Shown here: one piece after another, positions 58,716-64,000 of the stretch
How the letters are laid out: every line of letters begins with the position of its first letter
How positions within the stretch are numbered: position 1 is the first letter of the stretch
From: Diphasiastrum complanatum
Taxonomy: Eukaryota > Streptophyta > Lycopodiopsida > Lycopodiales > Lycopodiaceae
Length of the DNA: 64,000 nucleotides
Direction of reading: 5' to 3'
Assembly (NCBI GenBank): GCA_029204225.1
Contig: CM055092.1
Coordinates: 43,257,863-43,321,862 of the forward strand
The notes under the pieces: generated by a model
What the model saw: the letters and a program-made list of their open reading frames with translations, nothing else
Database searches by the model: none
Told to the model about the DNA's origin: nothing
Made by a program: the position numbers and the translations under genes

Positions 58716-59743
58716 ATGGCAAACATGGGAGAGTCCATTTTGAGTGAAAGTAACAAATTGGACGGGATTTCCAACTATGCAATGTGGAAATTCAAAATGA
58801 AAAACATACTAATGGAGAAAGATGTGTGGGAAGTCATCACAGTTGATGAGAGAAGGTCGTCAAATGAAGCAGACATCAAAGTGTTCGACAAAAAGATGAG
58901 GAAAGCTTTGACTTTCATTAACTTGTCAGTGAAGGATCACATCATTACCCACATTTGTGATGCTGTTACACCCAGACAGGCATGGGATGTGCTAAAGGAA
59001 CAGTTTGAGACATCAAATTTGTCAAGAATCATGTTTCTGAAGTCAAAGTTTAATAGTGCCCGCATGGAGCAAGGAGAGCACATTCAGACGTACATGACCA
59101 GAATCAAGACAATAAGAGATGAACTGCATTCTATTGGAGAGCGCATACGTGATGTGGAACTGGTGCATAATGCATTATGCGGCATTGCAGAATCCTATCA
59201 GATGTTTGTGAGCAGAATAGCATCAAGAGAAAGATTGCCAACCTTTGACGAGCTCACAGGAATCTTGATGCAAGAAGAGCAACGATGAGAAATGGTGAAA
59301 GCTAGACGTCAAAATACTGATGATCAGGCACTTGCGACACGCCAAAAACAAGACAAGGGCAAGGGCAAAAAGAAGACTAAGCAGCAATTTGCCAAGTCTC
59401 AGGAGAATGAGGGATCTTCCAACAAAACTAAGAAGAAAGGCAAGTGCTTCCATTGTGGTAAAAAGGGCCATTGGAAGAGTGAATGTCGCAAATTCCTGGC
59501 GGAACAAGGCAAGGGAAAACCAAAACAAGCAGGTAACCTTGTCGATGAAGGTGAGATTGAAGACTCTAGCATCTTCATATCTACATTGTCATCTAATCAA
59601 GATGATCAAGCATGGTATATTGACTCAGGAGCCACAAGACACATGACAGGTAACAATAATTGGTTCAGTAGTTTGAAGGTGTTGGATAATGGAACATCTG
59701 TTTCACAAGCAAATGGTGAGGTTGTGCATGATCAAGGGGATAC
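58716..59743 (+). pseudogene. Element B gag-nucleocapsid-protease
   Basis: ATG 58716 (MANMGESILSESNKLDGI). Capsid: SNYAMWKFKMKNILMEKDVW, KALTFINLSVKDHIITHICD, QAWDVLKEQFETSNLSRIMF, FDELTGILMQEEQR. TGA at 59286-59288 in the same frame (context CGA-TGA-GAA, ancestral codon not certain), then zinc knuckle CFHCGKKGHWKSEC near 59445 and protease WYIDSGATRHMTG near 59615. The frame fails at a GGGG run (59736-59739), where one extra G fits. Confidence 0.92.
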
Positions 59744-61438
59744 GCACAGTTTCAATCCAACTGCCTGATGGCAAAAGCAGGATGATCAGGGAGGTACTTT
59801 ACGTACTAGGTTTGAAGAAAAATCTACTTTCTGTTGGAGTCATTACTGATCAAAAGTTGAAAGTAGAATTCGCCCATGATCGTTGCTTTGTGAAGGATGC
59901 GAACCAAAAGTTCAAAGTTATTGCGAATGGAATAAGAGAGTCCAATACAAAATTGTACAGGTTGAATGCTACAATAAAGGGGCAACATGGACTTGTATCA
60001 TCCGTTCCTTCGCAAACTGAGTTGTGGCACAAGAGGCTTGGTCACTTGAACTTGGGAAGCCTCAGTTTGATGAGAAAATTAGAGATGGTAACAGGACTGC
60101 CTACCATAGAATATCACTTGAAATCGATGTGCGAATCTTGTATATATGGGAAGCAGCATCGAGAGAAGTTCAATAAAGGGAGTATTGCAAGAGCAAAGAA
60201 CATCCTAGACTTAATCCACACAGATTTATGCGGGCCCATGAGGACCATGTCCTTAGGAAAAGCCTTCTATTTCATGACCTTTATTGATGATATGTCACGT
60301 ACGACGTGGATCTATTTCTTGAAGAAGAAATCAGATGCTTTTGATAACTTCAAGAACTTCAAAAACTTGGTCAAAAATTAGACAGGTAAGAAGATCAAAG
60401 TCCTAAGATCAGATAGTGGAGGTGAGTATAAGTCTAATGACTTCAATGATCTTTGTGATCAATGTGGGATTAAAAGACAATTTACGCAAGCTCATACTCC
60501 TGCTCTCAATGGTGTAGCTGAGCGCAAAAATCGTACGATTGTGGAAAGTGCCAGATCTATGCTACTTGAGATGAAATTACCAAAAGATTTTTGGTCAGAA
60601 GCATGTAGCACGGCAGTCTATCTTCAAAATAGAAGTCCTACCATTGTCATACCAAAAATAACACCTGAGGAAGCATTTACAAAGAAGAAGCCAAAGGTAA
60701 ACCACTTGCGAAGCTTTGGATGTAAGGCCTTTGTACATATTCCTAAGAAAGAGAGATGTAAACTTGACGTAAAAGCTATCAAGTGCATATTCCTAGGATA
60801 TGATGATCGCGTGAAGGGCTATAGATGTTTTGATCCAGTCGAAAACAAAATCCATATAAGCCGAGATGTTATCTTTGATGAATCCAAGATGTATGAAGAT
60901 GAAGATGCTGAGAAGATTGACACATCCAGTAGGAAAAATGGTATAGTGAGGATACCACCTGATGATGGTCCATTCATTGACCTTCCGAGTGATGAATATG
61001 AGGATACATCTCAAGATACTACTACTCAACCTCAAGAAACAGGTTGGAGAGGTAGGGACAAACCTTTTGGTGCAAGAAGGATTGAAATTGCAGGTGACAA
61101 ACGCAAGGAGAAGGATGTACCGCGGGATACATTTTCACCAGGAAGCCGAACACCTGACAGAAAGCTCCCTAAGTGGTTTGAGAGATTGATGGAGAGCCGC
61201 AACATAGATGACTTCCCAGGATCATCTAACCAGGGAGAGCTACAAAGATCAACAAGAGAGAAGATACTACCTGAAAGGTATAAAGCAAATTATGCTCTCT
61301 TATCTAGCATTATTCAAAGCAAAGAACCTTCGACTTATGGTGAAGCGAAGGATGATGACATTTGGATCAAGGCCATGGGAGAGGAGATGGAGTCAATTGC
61401 TAAGCATAGCACATGGGACTTAGTAGAACCACCAGGTT
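59740..61438 (+). pseudogene. Element B protease end and integrase
   Basis: Frame shifted by one from gag. LYVLGLKKNLLSVG, GAG-pre-integrase LWHKRLGHLNLGSL with CESCIYGKQH, integrase HTDLCGPM (first Asp), a TAG at 60379-60381 (Gln expected before TGKKIKVLR), RSDSGGEY (second Asp), NGVAERKNRT (Glu). Also FGCKAFVHIPKKERCKLD and IFLGYDDRVKGYR. All three catalytic acids are present. A second frame break, one extra T at about 61437, precedes RT. Confidence 0.92.
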
Positions 61439-62878
61439 GGCAAGAAACCCATTGGTTGCAAATGGGTATACAGAACTAAGTACCATGCAAATGGAAGTAT
61501 AGCAAAGCACAAAGCAAGATTGGTGATCAAAGGGTACGCACAAAATAAAGGCATTGACTGTGAGGAGACCTTTGCCCTCGTTTGTAAGTGGAATACTCTA
61601 TGTCTACTTATTGCTTTAGCTTCACATTTTGGTTGGCCTTTGCATCAGATGGATGTGAAGTCTGCTTTTCTAAATGGTGAGTTAGAAGAAGGAGTGTTCA
61701 TGGATCAACCTGAAGGCTTTGTAACGAAAGGACAGGAAAATAAAGTATGTTGCTTGAAGAAAGCGCTTTATGGTCTTAAAGAAGCACCACGTGCGTGGTA
61801 TAGCAGGATTGATGCCTACTTTCATTCAAAGGGGATGGTGAGAACACATTCTGATCCAAATCTATATGTCTTATGCTTTGATAGTATGGTTGCTTTGATT
61901 GCTCTTTCTGTTGATGACTTGATTATTACGGAAAATAATCAAGAAATGATAGACATAATCAAGAAAGACCTCATGGAACAATTTAAGATGACGGATCTCA
62001 GCCTGATGCATTACTGCCTTGGAGTAGAAGTGTGACAAAAAGGACATGAAATGGGTTTAACACAGGTGAAGTATGCCAAAGAGTTGCTGCACAGGTTTAG
62101 GTTGCAAGATTGCAAACTAGTAAACACTCCTATTGAACCAGGTAAAAAGCTTTCTAAGCTTGATGAATCACAGCCATTTGAAGCTACGCCATATAGACAA
62201 TTAGTAGGGAGCTTGATTTACCTTACCACAACTAGACCAGATATATGTTATGATGTTGGCATTGTAAGTCAGTTTATGACAGCACCTACGGAAACGCATT
62301 GGAAAGCAGCTAAATGCATTTTGCGTTATGTGAAAGGCACTTCAGAGTATGGCTTGATTTACAGGAAGCATGATGGTTTATCTGAGTTGTGTGGCTATGT
62401 GGATGCGGACTGGGGAGGTGACTATGATGATCGTAGATCCACCACAAGATATATATTCCAGTTTTGTGGTAATTACTTTTCCTGGTCTAGTAAGAAGCAA
62501 AGTACAATTGCTCTTTCCACCACAGAAGCAGAGTATAAGGCAATGTGTAGTGCTGCACAAGAAGCTATATGGTTGAGACAAATCTTGGAAGAAATTGGCA
62601 TGAAGCAGAAAAATTCCACGACTTTACATAGCGACAATCAGAGTGGCATTCAGGTAGCAAAAAATCCAGTGTTCCATGCAAGAACTAAACACATTGAGAT
62701 TCAATATCACTTCATACGTGAGAGGCTGCTGAGTCGTGAAATTCATGTTGTTCATTGTAGCACAAAAGAACAACTAGCTGATATTTTCACTAAGCCGCTT
62801 ACTGGAGAAAAGTTTGATAAGTTTAGATCAAAACTTTCTGTACTTAAAAGTTTGTTGACTTTAAAGCTATGTATATGA
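61439..62878 (+). pseudogene. Element B reverse transcriptase-RNase H
   Basis: GCKWVYRTKYHANGS, QMDVKSAFLNGELEEG, ALYGLKEAPRAWYSRI. The catalytic box is LSVDDLII, with Ser in place of Tyr of YVDD, both Asp kept. TGA at 62033-62035 (Trp likely). RNase H: YVDADWGGDYDDRRS, ALSTTEAEYKAM, LHSDNQSGIQ, RTKHIEIQYHFI, LADIFTKPL. The natural stop is at 62878, about 25 bases before the polypurine tract. Confidence 0.92.
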
Positions 62879-62902
62879 CTGTATAAAAAGTGACTCTACT
62901 TT

Positions 62903-62911
62903 AAGGAAGAG
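62903..62911 (+). other. Polypurine tract of element B
   Basis: AAGGAAGAG immediately before the 3' LTR start AGTTAGAAT. Confidence 0.8.
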
Positions 62912-63187
62912 AGTTAGAATTAAAGTTAGAATCATTGTGTTATTGTACTGTGGGTCCTATCAATGGATAATGATCAGTTGGCCTCGTCACAAGGCAAGTC
63001 GACGGGACACGCGTCCCGCCAACGACAACCTGGGTCATGCATGGGTTGCCTGAGTGAACAACTATATGTACAGTGTAATTTCATTTTGAGAAATACAATT
63101 GCTATGTGAGCTTGTTGAGGAGAGTGATTTTCTGTCTGTGTTACTGTGTAGCATGATCTGTGTTCCTGTGCAAAGCAAATTCTAAGT
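62912..63187 (+). repeat. 3' LTR of element B
   Basis: AGTTAGAATTAAAG ... CAAATTCTAAGT, 276 bp, no indel relative to the 5' LTR. The hairpin arm is weakened (GCCTCG-TCA-CAAGGC), while a second one, GGGAC-ACGC-GTCCC near 63004-63017, is perfect here and mismatched in the 5' LTR. Confidence 0.92.
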
Positions 63188-63192
63188 CAGAG
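63188..63192. other. Target-site duplication of element B, right copy
   Basis: CAGAG between the LTR end CTAAGT and the resumed element A gag (GGAGACCCAAGG). Confidence 0.88.
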
Positions 63193-64000
63193 GGAGACCC
63201 AAGGAGAGTTGAGTGGATCAGAAAAGATGAATGTGCAATGGCGATCATCGTTTTGTCCATTAACAAGGAAATACTCATGCAGATTGAAGACTGTGAGAGC
63301 AGCCAGAAGTACGAAGTGAGGACTACCACATCGGTGATGCATCCTCACAATCAGATGAAATCTATGTGATGGGATGGCAACCAGCTAGATCAGCATGTTG
63401 AGAAGATCAGAATAATCTTCACTCAACTCGCCACATCAGGGTAGGAACACTAGGTCCCAGCACCACAACAGCTGATGTACTTCATGAAATTCCTACCTGC
63501 ATCCTATCAGCCGTTGAGACTGCTCATACTGAACCTACCAGATATGACATTCGATAGAGCAATCAGTCTTGTCGCTAATGAGAGACACGAGAGATGAAGG
63601 AGAAGGAAGCAGTGATTTGCCCTTTTTACAAAGGGAAAGAAGAAGAACAAACTCAGACCCAGATACGACAAGGCAAATACAAAGTCTTCGAATAGAGACA
63701 ACAACAACCAACAAACATCCTCATGTGATCATTGTCACAAGCCAGGACACGCAGCCAACAAATGTTGGTTTAGCCCGATAATACCTTGCATGCACTGTAA
63801 TAAGAAGGGACACTCTGCATATGATTGCAGAATCAATCCCAAAAGAAAAAACAAAGTTGACAAGGCGAATGTTGCAGAGTCGTCAAAGGATGTAGACAAA
63901 AGCGATGAGGCCTTCGCAATATTCGATGAAGCCTCCACAAGCTACGCTGAACAAGACTACCATGTAGTCATTGAGTCAGGAGCAACCTCACACATCACTT
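63193..64000 (+). pseudogene. Element A gag end, two zinc knuckles, protease start (cut by window end)
   Basis: GDPRRVEWIRKDECAMAII, LMQIEDCESSQKYEVRT, with stops at 63367-63369 and later. Two consecutive nucleocapsid knuckles, CDHCHKPGHAANKC near 63727 and CMHCNKKGHSAYDC near 63793. Then an acidic spacer and the protease motif, VIESGATSHIT at the very end, where Glu replaces the catalytic Asp of DSG. A short deletion near 63302 joins ESS to QKYEV relative to the 4.9-kb copy. Confidence 0.9.

Larger units (their letters stand above)
57133..63187 (+). mobile_element. Complete Ty1/copia element B nested in element A gag
   Basis: 6055 bp with two 276-bp LTRs, CAGAG target duplications, primer site, 1.3-kb leader, gag-protease-integrase-RT-RNase H and polypurine tract. 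The LTRs differ at about 21 of 276 positions by eye (about 92% identical), mostly transitions. Pol carries three stops and two frameshifts, so it is inactive. The LTR ends are AG...GT, not TG...CA. Confidence 0.93.
56329..64000 (+). mobile_element. Ty1/copia element A (family A/F), interrupted by element B, runs off the window
   Basis: 5' LTR 56329-56945, primer site, gag start at 57010, interruption at 57133-63192 by element B plus its target duplication, then gag, two zinc knuckles and protease start to the window end. Inserted in the 5' LTR of the gypsy element. Zinc-knuckle and protease residues match the minus-strand copy at 2.7-6.0 kb almost residue for residue. Confidence 0.9.

Noticed and set aside
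59286-59288. Programmed stop readthrough between gag and pol in element B
   Set aside because: The TGA lies before the zinc knuckle, inside Gag, and two further stops and two frameshifts show general decay.
59736-59739. Programmed ribosomal frameshift at GGGG in element B
   Set aside because: It lies within protease after the active site, not between Gag and Pol, and relatives here use one continuous frame.

Overview
The window reads as intergenic DNA from a large, repeat-rich land-plant genome. Evidence for a plant: decayed Ty1/copia and Ty3/gypsy LTR retrotransposons dominate, including a chromodomain (chromovirus) type; most primer-binding sites match plant initiator tRNA-Met; the base composition is AT-rich; and at 13.75-13.97 kb there is an exon matching the fused 3-dehydroquinate dehydratase/shikimate dehydrogenase of plants. 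I cannot place the lineage more closely. The very low gene density would fit a gymnosperm, fern or other large genome. No rRNA, tRNA, CRISPR or bacterial-type operon is visible.

Layout. 0-2 kb: no clear gene; an imperfect tandem repeat follows at 2.0-2.5 kb. 2.7-6.0 kb: 5' half of a minus-strand copia element (family A/F) with one LTR. 6.9-8.0 kb: GC-richer LTR-like island. 10.4-12.7 kb: short tandem repeats and a gypsy reverse-transcriptase relic. 13.75 kb: shikimate-pathway exon with a stop. 14.7-19.7 kb: the youngest element, a minus-strand copia with an open 1201-codon pol but no gag N-terminus. 22.2-23.1 kb: solo LTR with target duplication inside a tandem duplication. 24.3-30.4 kb: LTR element C, with matched ACAAG target duplications, mostly emptied of pol and carrying opposite-strand LTR pieces. 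31.2-33.4 kb: LTR-type remains with two unrecognised proteins, one coiled-coil, and no pol. 34.1-40.1 kb: copia element E, in which a chromovirus integrase is spliced in frame onto copia RNase H. 40.1-43.0 kb: head-to-head copia gag (-) and RT/RNase H/LTR (+). 43.8-44.5 kb: long AT and TC microsatellites. 45.2-48.3 kb: possible host-like exons and an unrecognised decayed protein gene. 50.5-56.2 kb: minus-strand gypsy with a tRNA-Asp-type primer site. 56.3-64.0 kb: plus-strand copia A, same family as the 2.7-6.0 kb element, split in its gag by complete copia element B (57.13-63.19 kb).

The parts form a history of insertion, nesting and decay rather than a pathway. Most stop codons inside the relics are explained by C-to-T or G-to-A changes. 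The clearest results are a complete nested element with AG...GT LTR ends whose empty site is preserved in a paralogue in the same window, an in-frame copia/gypsy fusion ORF, and a palindrome (CACACGTGTG) recurring in several LTR families between 18.8 and 29.7 kb.
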